Of a stretch of 46,884 nucleotides of DNA, positions 31,175-40,141 are shown one piece after another. The notes under the pieces were generated by a model that saw only the letters and a list, made by a program, of their open reading frames with translations, did no database searches and was not told the DNA's origin. Positions within the stretch are counted from its first letter, which is position 1, and each line of letters opens with the position of its first letter. Made by a program: the position numbers and the translations under genes. Location: positions 59,801-106,684 of the forward strand of contig NW_008246178.1 of assembly GCF_000281045.1 (NCBI RefSeq). The letters are read 5' to 3'. Source of the stretch: Saprolegnia diclina VS20 (Eukaryota; Oomycota; Saprolegniomycetes; Saprolegniales; Saprolegniaceae).

Positions 31175-34132
31175 ATGATGTGGCGGCTGCTTCTGCTCGC
31201 CGCCTTCTGTCGCGCGGAGTCGCCGCACGATGCGATCTTCGCGGCGCTGCATTCGCCGCCGATCGAGATCCTCTCGCCGACGCAGAACCAGGTGCTCGAG
31301 TCGTCGAGCCTCAGCATTGGCATCGTCGTGCGCGAACCATCCCGCGCCCTCGAGAACCCACAGGTTTGCGTCGGCGTCGCGCCCGTCGCTCGCCGCGAGA
31401 GCTCGAATATGAGCGAAAACTGCTTTGAGCAGACCAACATGACGACGTTTCACGCGACAAACCTCGAGCCTGGTACGCGCTACCACGTCAATGTGCAGCT
31501 GGTCGACCGCGGCAACGTCATCGCCATGTCGCTGCGCCACTTTCGCGTGGCCGCCGTGCCTCTTGAGCACAGCTACGTCACGGTCGAGGTGGCGCTTGAG
31601 GCGGCGAAGGACCTGTACATCGATGGCCAGCTGGAGGCGGCCATGGCGATCTACGAACGCATCCTCGACCAAGTGCCCGACCACGAAGGTGCCACGTACG
31701 TTTACGCTGTCGTGCTGGTCGAAACCAAGCAGGACGAGACGTTGATCTCGGTGCTGGACGCAGCGCTGCGGCGCAACCCGTCGCACGCCACGTACCACAA
31801 CCTCATCGCGATCTCTCTGCGCCGCACGGGGCAGCTGGATGCTGCGCTCGAGCACTGGCGCCGCGCGATCGAGCTCGACCCGAACTTTATCCGAGCGCAG
31901 ATGAACCTTGGCTCAGTCTTGCAAGACCACGGGTACCTGGAGGATGCACTGCGTGAGCTTCTAGCGGTCGCTCATCGTCTGGATGATCTGCGAGACAACT
32001 CGCTCGAGTACGAAGCTGCCAGTCGCCTGTGCTCGCTCTTCATCGACCTCGACAAGCTTCCCAACGCCCACCGGTGCTTTCAAAGCGCTGTGGAGCGCTG
32101 GCCGCAGGACGCTCCGTTTCACATTGCGTATGGCAACCTCTTCTGGCGCGTACGTACGATCGCACGACCATGCTCCTCATACCGTCTAGTCCGACGACGT
32201 GGAGGCGGCGCTCGACCTGTACCTCGCCGTGCAGCACCACGACGTCACTGCGATGGTAGATCCGCTCTATTGAATGCCGATGTACGTTGCCGCTAGGTCT
32301 ATGCTGCTGTCGCACGGGAGCGCCAGGGCGACGCGGAAGGCAGCGCGGCCTTGCTGGACAAGGTCGAGCTCGTATGCGAGGAGAACTAACCCCAGTCGTA
32401 GGCGCAAGCGCTGGCCATCACGCAGGGCAAACCTTTCAGCTACATTCAAGTCCACCGCGCGCTCGTGCTTCCCTGGATGCATCCGAGCGACGACCGCTCC
32501 GTCGATGCAGTTCGCGCCGCCATGGAAGCCAGCCTCGAGGCGCTCACCGACCTGCGTACACCTCTTCGCGTAGTTCAGATACGGCGTCTCATTTACGATG
32601 CAGAGTCCGATGACGTCGCTCCGTCACGCCGACGCTTTAGCCTCGGGCTCCCGCTGCACGCACACCTGCGCAACAACAAGCATCTGCGCGCCAAGATAGC
32701 CGACGCCTTCCGCGGTTTGCTACCCGCTGCCACGACGCAGGGAACCGCGCAGCGCTTCGATTCGCCGCACTTTGGCGCTGTTGCGAACCTCCCGCGCACG
32801 CGCATCGGCTTTGTCGGGCGACTCGCGCCTGCCTCGTGGCTTCGCGAGACGTTCGATGCGCTCATTCAGCAGCTCGACACGCAGCGCTTTGAGGTGTTCT
32901 TGCTTACGCTCCACGCCGAGGAAGACGGCGCGGCCAACTACATCGAACACGTACGTGCGACGATTGCGTGATCCCAACCCGACGGACCGTAGATCGTCGT
33001 GCTTGCCGACGCCGTGACAGAGGCCGCCGCCGAGATCCGCAGCTGCCGCATCGACGTGCTCGTCTACCCCAGCGTACGTCGCGTTTTCGTAGTGTTTATT
33101 CGTACAGTAACTAGCTGGGCGACGACGCAACGACGTTCGCGCTGAGCTTGCTGCGCCTCGCTGCCGTCCAGGCGGTGTGGTACGGACTCCCAGAGACATC
33201 CGGCGTGCCAACCATCGACTACTTTGTGACGTCGACGCTCGAGGCCCCGGGGCACGAAGACCACTACACCGAGGCGCTCTTCCCACTAACGTGCGTCATT
33301 AGTCGATGAGACACTTGTCGTTCTCAGCATCGCCATGTAGCGGCCTTGGCTTCTTCGTTGCGCTGCACGAGCCCGCGCCAGTGCCCACGTTGACGGTCAA
33401 CGACGTCCGAACGCTTCAGAAGAAGCTCTTCAACTGGCCTCTGGAGGATCCCATCCGCGTTTACGTCCTCCCGACCGTACGTGTTCTGTTTCAATGCAAA
33501 ACTGAGGAGGACGCCAGGACATTGTGTCGATGCACGCCGACATGGTCGTCGCCATCAAGCGGCTGCTGCGACTCGACAAGTTCGCGTGCGTGCTGATCGC
33601 ATCGACGGCCCAGTCCACGACGCTTGAGAGTCAGCTGCTCCAGCGAATTGGCCTCCACAACGCTCGCGTCCAGTTTGGTCGCCTCGAGTCCGTCCACTCG
33701 ATGCGCATCTACATGCGGGGCGCCGACGTTGTGCTCCAGCCGCTCTACACCCCGCGCGTTGAGCCGACGCTCCACGTACAAAGAAAAATCCTGTAAAAAC
33801 TGGAACTTCATGCGGTGTAGGCGCTCCGAGAAGGCGTCCCGATCGTGACGCTGCCGAGAGCCTATTGGCGCACGCGCCTCGCGGCCGCCATGCTCGACAA
33901 GGTGGGCGTCGCCGACGTGTGCGTGACGCAGACTGTCGGCAGCTACGTGCGCCGCGCGATCCAGCTCGCGTCCAAGCGCGCACTGCGCGACGAGGTGATT
34001 CAGCGCATGACACTTGGGCAGGAAGCGCTCTTCGAGGACGAGACGGCCGTCACCGAGTGGACGCGCTTCTTTACTTTTGCGACCGAAGGACCCACGAGCC
34101 AACGCCAACCGATCCTGTTGAGCATGACGTAA
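31175..34132 (+). CDS. Secretory-type TPR glycosyltransferase of the OGT/SPINDLY (GT41) family
   Basis: Spliced gene, ATG 31175 (or 31178), TAA at 34130. It starts with a signal-peptide-like sequence (MMWRLLLLAAFCRAES), then a beta-rich region with fibronectin-like look (LEPGTRYHVNVQLVDRGN). TPRs follow: LYIDGQLEAAMAIYERILDQ, HNLIAISLRRTGQLDAALEH, AIELDPNFIRAQMNLGSVLQ, HRCFQSAVERWPQDAPFH. The C-terminal half has GT41 marks: TRIGFVGRLAPASWLRETFD (where OGT has GYVSSDFGNHP), AAVQAVWYGLPETSGVPTID (matches the strongly conserved 'PvQvsW.GyPgTtG...iDY'), LEAPGHEDHYTEALFPL, and ALREGVPIVTLPRAYWRTRL near the UDP-sugar site. OGT adds GlcNAc (SPINDLY fucose) to Ser/Thr of nucleocytosolic proteins. The signal peptide would put this one in the secretory path. 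The catalytic-region His of OGT (NHP) and its NGHTT motif are not conserved. Confidence 0.75.
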
Positions 34133-34317
34133 CCTTGCGTAATGCCTGCTATTTGTGATACGGCGTGGCATCCTCACGAGGCGGACCAGTCCCAACGCAA
34201 ACTTCGTTCGGCCTCATCGATCTCGCAGCATCGTTCAGCGTCCAATTGTCCAAGTGAGACGTCGTTTTCTGCTTTGCATTATACTAGTATGTGGATCGAG
34301 TGTTGCGAGGTTAATCT

Positions 34318-35472
34318 TTACGCGTGCTGGATGCAGTTGAGTCGCTCCAAGGCGAGCATGAGCGCTTGCGTCCCGAGCTTGCCGCCGTTGGTCTGGGCCT
34401 ATCCGAGGGGTTGAGGCCATTGAGAGTGAGAGTTGAGGGTGATACCTGCACAGCGAGGTACAACTGGTTGGCGAGCGCGAGACCCGGGAGTGCCAAGCCC
34501 ATCCTACGAGACAATAAGAACTGAGAGAAGACGACAGCCGCGTACGCCTGGGACTCCTTGAGCGCGATGCCCAGGTCCTTGAGAAAGTGCTCGACCATGA
34601 AGCCCGGGTTAAAGTCGCGGCGGGCGATGCGCGGGCCCATGTTGTTGATGGACCACGAGCCCGCAGCACCGGCACCAACGGCCGCGATCGCTTCGTTCAG
34701 GTCCAAGCCCGCCTTGTGCGCATACAGAAGGCCCTCCACGACACCAATCATGTTGGTCGCGATCAGAATCTAGAGTGCATCTTGACGACGGGGCAACAGG
34801 CAGTCGGCTCTGTACCTGGTTGACCATCTTGGTGTGCTGGCCAGCACCCGCACCGCCCATGTGGCGGATGTTCTTGCCCATGACGTTAAAGAGCGGCATG
34901 ACCTTCTCGAGAGCAGCAGCGTCGCCGCCGACCATGATGGACAAGCGGGCTTCCTTGGCGCCGACGTCGCCGCCCGAGACCGGTGCTACCCGACCGTCAA
35001 GACTCATGACCGGTACCGTTGTATTGTACCGTCGATGGCCGAGACGCCCTTGGCCTGTGCGGCAGCGTAGATTTCCTTGGCCAGCGACGGCTCGCTCGTC
35101 GTCATGTCCACGACGATGCCACCGGGCGACAGTGTCGAGAGCACACCTTGGTCGCCCAAAATGACCTGGCGCACGTCGCTGGGGTAGCCGACAATCGTAA
35201 ACACAACGTCTACAAAAACATCAGTCGCGCTTTCATAGAGAGTGTCGGACCCGACTGCGCAGCGACGGCGGCCGGCGTCGGCGCGTACGTGGCACCCTTG
35301 GCAACGAGGCTGTCGCACTTGCTGGGCGTGCGGCTGTACACCGTGACCGCGTAGCCGGCGTTCTGCGCAAATACAAAATAAGCGCCACATCGCAGGGCGC
35401 AGGCGGTCGTACGAGGATGTGCTCGCACATGCTCTTGCCCATGATGCCCGTGCCAATGAACCCGACGCGCAT
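34318..35472 (-). CDS. NAD(P)-dependent beta-hydroxyacid dehydrogenase, 3-hydroxyisobutyrate dehydrogenase-like (copy 1)
   Basis: Spliced minus-strand gene, ATG 35472 to TAA 34318-34320. The N-terminal dinucleotide fold is [20 protein letters not shown] (GxGxMG), then [19 protein letters not shown] and [39 protein letters not shown] is the family's substrate loop. [20 protein letters not shown] carries the SGG signature, and [20 protein letters not shown] the GxGxxxKxxxN block with the catalytic Lys. The helical C-terminal part reads [40 protein letters not shown]. Such enzymes oxidise 3-hydroxyisobutyrate (valine catabolism) or reduce succinic/tartronic semialdehydes. No clear mitochondrial presequence is seen. 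A near copy lies at 38100-39262. Confidence 0.88.
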
Positions 35473-35648
35473 CTTCGTGATGACCGTCCAAATGATTTCT
35501 GGTGAACGCCCGAGGATCAACGTATCCGGATACAGCGTGTGTCGCACCACCTATCCGGCGGTGTTGCATTTCACACGTGGGTTTTTCACTTCAAGTTGCA
35601 CATATCACGCACATCGCGCTGCCATCGCCATGGTATACGTCCTGCAAG

Positions 35649-35674
35649 GGATATAAAAGCTAGTTTTTATATCC
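35649..35674. promoter_or_regulatory. Palindromic TATA hairpin in a divergent promoter
   Basis: GGATATAAAA (35649-35658) and its exact reverse complement TTTTATATCC (35665-35674) flank a 6-nt loop. Each arm carries a TATA(A/T)A box, one for each direction, between the divergent genes starting at 35472 and 36010. A bidirectional core promoter is an inference from symmetry and position. Confidence 0.45.
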
Positions 35675-35807
35675 TGGTTCTACTGACCCATGTATACGTA
35701 GATTCGCTCGATTTCGATTGCATTCGTTCGGCAGTCGCGTACGTCGGAGCATACGCAATCTGGGATGCGCACTCTTCGTCAAAGCACGGCTGCTGTAGAA
35801 GAGCGCA

Positions 35808-35859
35808 ATGGCTGATGTTGCCCCTCGGAGCAGCTTCACTGCGCGTCAACATCAGCCAT
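35808..35859. repeat. 13-bp perfect inverted repeat
   Basis: ATGGCTGATGTTG (35808-35820) and CAACATCAGCCAT (35847-35859) are exact reverse complements with a 26-nt loop. The repeat lies 150-200 bp upstream of the ASCH/oxygenase gene. It could be a protein-binding site pair, a transcript hairpin or the ends of a very small vanished insertion. Confidence 0.6.
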
Positions 35860-36009
35860 GTGCCAGGATGACCCACATCGCAACTCTTGCGTTTACGTGT
35901 ACTAGTACGTCGAGCTCTCACTTTGGATACGTATACGTGGCGCCCTTGCCGTTTTTCACGTGAGAAATGGAAATTTCCACATGACGACGCTCGTTCCCCA
36001 AAAGGCAAC

Positions 36010-37521
36010 ATGGACGTCCTCCTCGAGTGCCAAGCGCCGTACTGCGACTGGATCCTCGCGGGCCGCAAGACGGTCGAGACGCGCCGGTACCCGTGCCCCG
36101 ACCACCTCATTGGCCAGCGCATCTGGCTCCTCGAGTCGCCCGCGGGCTCTGTACGGCAGTCGGCCGTGCCGGACCAAGTTGACCTGACGACGACGCCCGG
36201 GCTGCGCATCGTGGGCCACATCACCGTCGCCGCCTCCGTGCGCTACACATCGCAGGCGCACTGGGACGTAGATTCTTCTCGACACTGCGTCCCAGCGTCG
36301 TCGGGTTATGAGTGGTCGCCGGCCGTCGACGTCTACGGCTGGGAAATCTCGGCCGCCGTCGCGACGACGACCCCGCCGCCGATCTCGACCATCGCCCGCG
36401 CGTACCGGTCCTTCTTCCTTCCCGTGCTGCACGTTCCGACTATCGACATCTCGGACCCGACGTCGCCGGAGGTGCTCGACGCGATCCGCGCCCAGTGCGC
36501 GACGCTCGGCTTCCTCCGCGTCACGTGGAAGAACTTCCCCGTCGACGTCGTTGGAGAAGCCCATGACGCTACGCGGGCCTTCTTCGCGCGCTCCGATGCG
36601 GAGAAGAACACGGCCTCCAAGGCTGCGATCCACAAGACGAACGCGTCGTTCTGCAGCACGGGCTACCGCGGCAACACGAGTGCGTACAACGCTGGCGGCC
36701 GCGAGTCGTGGTCGTGCGTCCGGCCCGACTTTGACCCGAGCTCACCGCCGGCAGGCGCGTACTACGCCAACCCGACGCACTTTGCGCAAGCGCCGGACCC
36801 GCAAGTGCCGTGGCCCGCGCCGACGATCGCGCCAACGTTTCGCCCAGCGGTGACGGCCTACTACGCGGCCGTAGACGACTTGGCGCAAACGCTCCTGCAC
36901 ATCTTCGGGCATATTCTGGAGCTCGAGGACCCCGAGACGCTCGCAACGCTCTCGAAAGACCACGTGAGCAGCCTCAACCTCACGAGTCTCCGCTTCGAGG
37001 ACGACAGTCATGTGGCCGCGAACGCGATTCTTCCGGCGCACGGCGACATCACGAGCGTCACGATCTTGTCACATGATGCGTCCGACGGGGCGAGCGGAAC
37101 GGCCTGTCTCCAGGTGCTCAACCCCGCGTACGATGCGCGCGAGCCCTATAGTTTGCGCTGGATTGCCCTGGCGGACGCAGCTCCCGACGCGCCGCCATCG
37201 TTCCTTGTGAACCTCGGACAGATCATGGAGCGCTGGTCCAACGGCCGGCTCAAGGCGACGCTGCACCGCATCGCGCGGCCCGTGCACCCTTCGATTCTGC
37301 GCCGCCGCCAAGCAATCGTGTTCTTTCGCGTGACCAACTACGACGCGGAGCTGCGACCGTTGGTGGGCGACGCCACCACGTACACGCCCGAGCGCATGGC
37401 CGAGTATGCGAACGCCCGCCTCGGGCCGTTCCACGACTCGTCCAAGAGCCTCCTGGAGGCGTACGCGATCTACAACAAGGACATCATCGCGCCGGACGCG
37501 TACATTGCGCTGGCGCAGTAG
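36010..37521 (+). CDS. ASCH/PUA-like domain fused to 2-oxoglutarate/Fe(II) oxygenase (isopenicillin-N-synthase type)
   Basis: Intronless gene, ATG 36010, TAG 37519. Residues 1-120 resemble an ASCH domain (LLECQAPYCDWILAGRKTVE, TRRYP...IGQRIWLLES, LRIVGHITVAASVRY), a PUA-like fold thought to bind RNA or nucleotides. From about residue 145 a DIOX_N-like start (LPVLHVPTIDISDPTSPEVL, LGFLRVTWKNFPVD) begins the oxygenase. The iron site is visible: AHGDITSVTILSHD gives the HxD, and NGRLKATLHRI the distal His. RRRQAIVFFR stands where the 2-oxoglutarate-binding RxS segment is expected, but the usual Ser is not clear. Plant and fungal relatives make hormones and secondary metabolites by oxidising small molecules. 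Start 36010 is chosen because the fold begins immediately; an in-frame ATG at 35887 is alternative. It lies between two near-identical dehydrogenase genes on the other strand. Confidence 0.78.
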   Translation: MDVLLECQAPYCDWILAGRKTVETRRYPCPDHLIGQRIWLLESPAGSVRQSAVPDQVDLTTTPGLRIVGHITVAASVRYTSQAHWDVDSSRHCVPASSGYEWSPAVDVYGWEISAAVATTTPPPISTIARAYRSFFLPVLHVPTIDISDPTSPEVLDAIRAQCATLGFLRVTWKNFPVDVVGEAHDATRAFFARSDAEKNTASKAAIHKTNASFCSTGYRGNTSAYNAGGRESWSCVRPDFDPSSPPAGAYYANPTHFAQAPDPQVPWPAPTIAPTFRPAVTAYYAAVDDLAQTLLHIFGHILELEDPETLATLSKDHVSSLNLTSLRFEDDSHVAANAILPAHGDITSVTILSHDASDGASGTACLQVLNPAYDAREPYSLRWIALADAAPDAPPSFLVNLGQIMERWSNGRLKATLHRIARPVHPSILRRRQAIVFFRVTNYDAELRPLVGDATTYTPERMAEYANARLGPFHDSSKSLLEAYAIYNKDIIAPDAYIALAQ

Positions 37522-38099
37522 CCAAGGCAATGAAAGTCGATCAAGAATGCGATTTCCATTTTCTTCACAGCGCAAACGGTAGCGGGGGTCGGCTTTGATA
37601 CACGAGCATTCATTTTTCTGTTCAACAAGGCTCGTTGGCATGAAGTGGAAAAAACGTTTTGGAGTGGTTTCATTGGCTTATACAAAAACGTTTTGACCAA
37701 TCATGTGCATTTCGGTTCGGTGCTCGACGAGCTGAGGCGCTTTGTGCTCGATTTCAAGGTTGAAAATGAAATCGCTCATACTTTGCATGCGGATAGAGGA
37801 CACTTCAGAGAGCTCAGAATGCTACTTCGCGTCGGCGATAGAGACGTATAGCCAGAGCTACTAGCATTTTAATATTTATTTGTGGCATATTACACAAACA
37901 ACCACATATGACCATTTTTAAGGATCGTCGTCCATTCAATTATTCGGGAAGGGCTCTCGGAAAGTTCTAAGCTTATTTTCAGCAATGTTGCGCAAGGTCT
38001 TACAAGTTCATTTGAACAACAATGCGTAGACAACATATATTGTCTCAACCAAAGGGTGGTATTCATTTCAACCTAATTCCCTCATTTTCCAGCGCTGCA
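37522..38099. other. AT-rich gap between two convergent genes
   Basis: This 578 bp stretch separates the stop of the oxygenase gene from the stop of dehydrogenase copy 2. From about 37850 to 38090 it is clearly richer in A/T than any coding part. Its left half carries promoter-like motifs listed separately. A 68-codon frame at 37645-37851 (plus strand) has no recognisable similarity and overlaps those motifs, so it is not called a gene. Confidence 0.4.
37650..37703. promoter_or_regulatory. Orphan promoter-like block: twin AAAACGTTTT palindromes and CCAAT pair
   Basis: AAAAACGTTTTG occurs twice, at 37650-37661 and 37684-37695, 34 bp apart; each contains the perfect palindrome AAAACGTTTT. Between them is ATTGGC (37672-37677), and overlapping the second is TTTTGACCAATCA (37691-37703), the same 13-mer found before two protein genes in this window. 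Yet both flanking genes end here rather than start. Confidence 0.5.
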
Positions 38100-39262
38100 T
38101 CACGGCTGTACGTTGTTGAGCCGCTCTAAAGCGAGCATGAGTGCTTGTGTCCCAAGCTTTCCGCCGTTCTCTTGCGCCTACAAGCTATGAGATAGCACGC
38201 AGCGTATTGCGGGTCGCCTCGTACCTGTACAGCGAGATACAACTGGTTGGCGAGCGCGAGACCCGGCAGAGCCAAACCCATCCTACTCACAAATGCATTC
38301 TGCAATCTCAAACCAAGATCACGTACGCCTGGGACTCCTTGAGTGCGATACCGAGGTCCTTGAGAAAGTGCTCGACCATGAACCCCGGGTTGAAGTCACG
38401 ACGGGCGATACGAGGCCCAAGGTTGTTGATAGACCACGAGCCCGCAGCACCGGCGCCAACGGCCGCGATCGCTTCGTTCAAGTCCAAGCCCGCCTTGTGC
38501 GCATACAGGAGGCCTTCGACCATCCCAATCATGTTGGTCGCGATGAGAATCTACCATTTCACGACATCAGCGAGCAGCAAAGAAAGCACGTCGACGTACC
38601 TGGTTGACCATCTTGGTGTGCTGGCCAGCACCCGCACCGCCCATGTGGCGGATGTTCTGCCCCATGACCTGGAAGATCGGAAGCACCTTCTCCATCGCAG
38701 CTGCGTCGCCGCCCGCCATGATGGAGAGCTTGGCCTCGCGCGCACCCACGTCACCGCCCGATACGGGCGCTACGCACTCGGCTCACCTGTGCAAACGCCA
38801 TAAAAGGTCGAGTACCATCGATGGACGCGACGCCCTTGGCCTTGGCCGCAGCGTAAATCTCTTTGGCCAGCGTCGGCTCGCTCGTCGTCATGTCGACGAG
38901 GATGCCACCGGGCTGCATCGTCGAGAGCGCGCCGTGCTCGCCGAGGAGGACCTGACGCACATCGCTCGGGTAACCCACGATCGTAAACAGCACGTCTATC
39001 AGCCAATAAGCATTAGCTTGTGCTTGCGGATCGACCACCTACCTGACTGCTTGGCGACAGCGGCGGGCGAGTCGGCCAGTTTGGCGCCGAGGGCGACGAG
39101 CGGAGCGCACTTGCTCCGCGTGCGGCTAAAGGTCGTGACGGGGTAGCCCGCGTTCTAGACACGCATGAGCCTTGCTGGCGTGGGCGCTGGACCGTCTACC
39201 AGGATGTGCTGGCACATGCTCTTGCCCATGATACCGGCGCCGATGAAGCCAACGCGAACCAT
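38100..39262 (-). CDS. NAD(P)-dependent beta-hydroxyacid dehydrogenase, 3-hydroxyisobutyrate dehydrogenase-like (copy 2)
   Basis: Spliced minus-strand paralogue of the gene at 34318-35472, ATG 39262 ([20 protein letters not shown]), TGA 38100-38102. Most blocks are nearly identical to copy 1: [80 protein letters not shown] and the end [14 protein letters not shown]. Intron positions are the same, including one after KESQA that has a GTACG donor in both copies, while intron sequences differ. Small shifts (FNVMGKN versus FQVMGQN; LSPGG versus MQPGG) suggest a fairly recent duplication under protein-level constraint. Copy 2 has a CCAATCA 44-50 bp before its ATG. Reaction as for copy 1; different substrate or expression is possible. 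Confidence 0.88.
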
Positions 39263-39305
39263 GGTGCACTTCTGTGAATTCAATTGCACGGCTGCCAAAC
39301 GCTGC

Positions 39306-39312
39306 CCAATCA
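39306..39312 (+). promoter_or_regulatory. CCAAT box before dehydrogenase copy 2
   Basis: CCAATCA lies 44-50 bp upstream of the ATG at 39262, the same distance range as the CCAAT elements before the EAF-like and MTO1 genes. No such element was seen in the matching place before dehydrogenase copy 1. Confidence 0.45.
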
Positions 39313-40061
39313 CAACCCGCGACGACGAACTTCAAGCCGACCAGATTGTGGCCGAATGTGGATCTGGCCATGGGTCAATCCAAGCGGCTGCGTTGACAAC
39401 TAGCACCACCGGTAGATGACCAAGTTGTTGATCTCAACAAGAGCGCAGCTTTGGCTACGCTGATATTAGATTTTCATGGGCGATGATATTAGCAGGGTGC
39501 GCTTGACGGTAGCACAGTCGATGAAGTGGTAGTCTGCGCGGAGGAGCCGCACCGGTGCTTGTGGCAGTGTGGTGCAATGGGATTCATTTCGATGGCGTCA
39601 CACTTTTGGAGAGTCGACTTGCGCTGCGAGATGGTGAGCGTCTTGTGCGGCGCGTAGTCGATCTCGATACCGAGCTTGCTTGGTCATCGTGAACTTGGTC
39701 GACAACTGAGACCTCGATCCTTGCGTCTGAAGCCGTGAAGCATCCTCTCATGCGGCGCCTCGTGCAGACAACAGAGGCTCTTGAGGAGCCAATGGGTTGG
39801 TCCACGTCGATGTTGAACTAGATCAGAAGCGCACTGAGGACACAACGCTCGTCGGTCTTAGCGCCCACCCGCAGACGCAAGCGTAGAGCGAACGCAGAGT
39901 TTCGTCCGAATGGCTCAAAGCCGCTAGTTCTCGTCCGTCTTCAGCTTGCAGATCCACGGGGCAGTATTACTGCATTGCACCGCAAAGCTGTGTGTGCGCC
40001 TCTTCACATTTGCCTGGAGGATGACCGCGCCATTTTCACAAAAATCGACTAATATGTCCCT
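39313..40061. other. Intergenic region upstream of INTS2
   Basis: About 750 bp between divergent starts. Apart from the copia-like fossil at roughly 39560-39800 it holds no recognisable gene. The parts on either side (39420-39560, 39800-40060) may be further remnant sequence or plain promoter; nothing distinctive was seen. Confidence 0.35.
39560..39800 (-). mobile_element. Decayed Ty1/copia-like retrotransposon fragment (fossil)
   Basis: On the minus strand short stretches recall the conserved reverse-transcriptase blocks of Ty1/copia elements (an 'LLKSL...L.EAP' type block and an 'LGIEID...LTISQRK' type block). The fragment is only about 240 bp, broken in several places, and without visible LTRs, gag or integrase. 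It is an old remnant in the intergenic space upstream of INTS2. Confidence 0.5.
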
Positions 40062-40074
40062 TTTTGACCAATCA
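40062..40074 (+). promoter_or_regulatory. Extended CCAAT element before INTS2
   Basis: TTTTGACCAATCA, identical to the 13-mer at 14134 and 37691, lies about 70 bp before the chosen INTS2 ATG (40142). Another in-frame ATG at 40064 overlaps this element and is therefore less likely to be the start. Confidence 0.5.
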
Positions 40075-40141
40075 CAGCGATGTATTACAAGGCGAGCAGC
40101 GGGGATTGGTGCATAATCCAACGACCGCTACACAACGGCTC

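Noticed and set aside
34505-34560. Apparent 12-residue insertion ([12 protein letters not shown]) in dehydrogenase copy 1 relative to copy 2
   Set aside because: The stretch is bounded by a GTACGC donor and TAG acceptor at the same place as the intron in copy 2, so it is an intron that happens to be open.
37645-37851. 68-codon plus-strand frame in the AT-rich gap
   Set aside because: Its start overlaps promoter-like motifs, it has no recognisable similarity, and its length is within chance.
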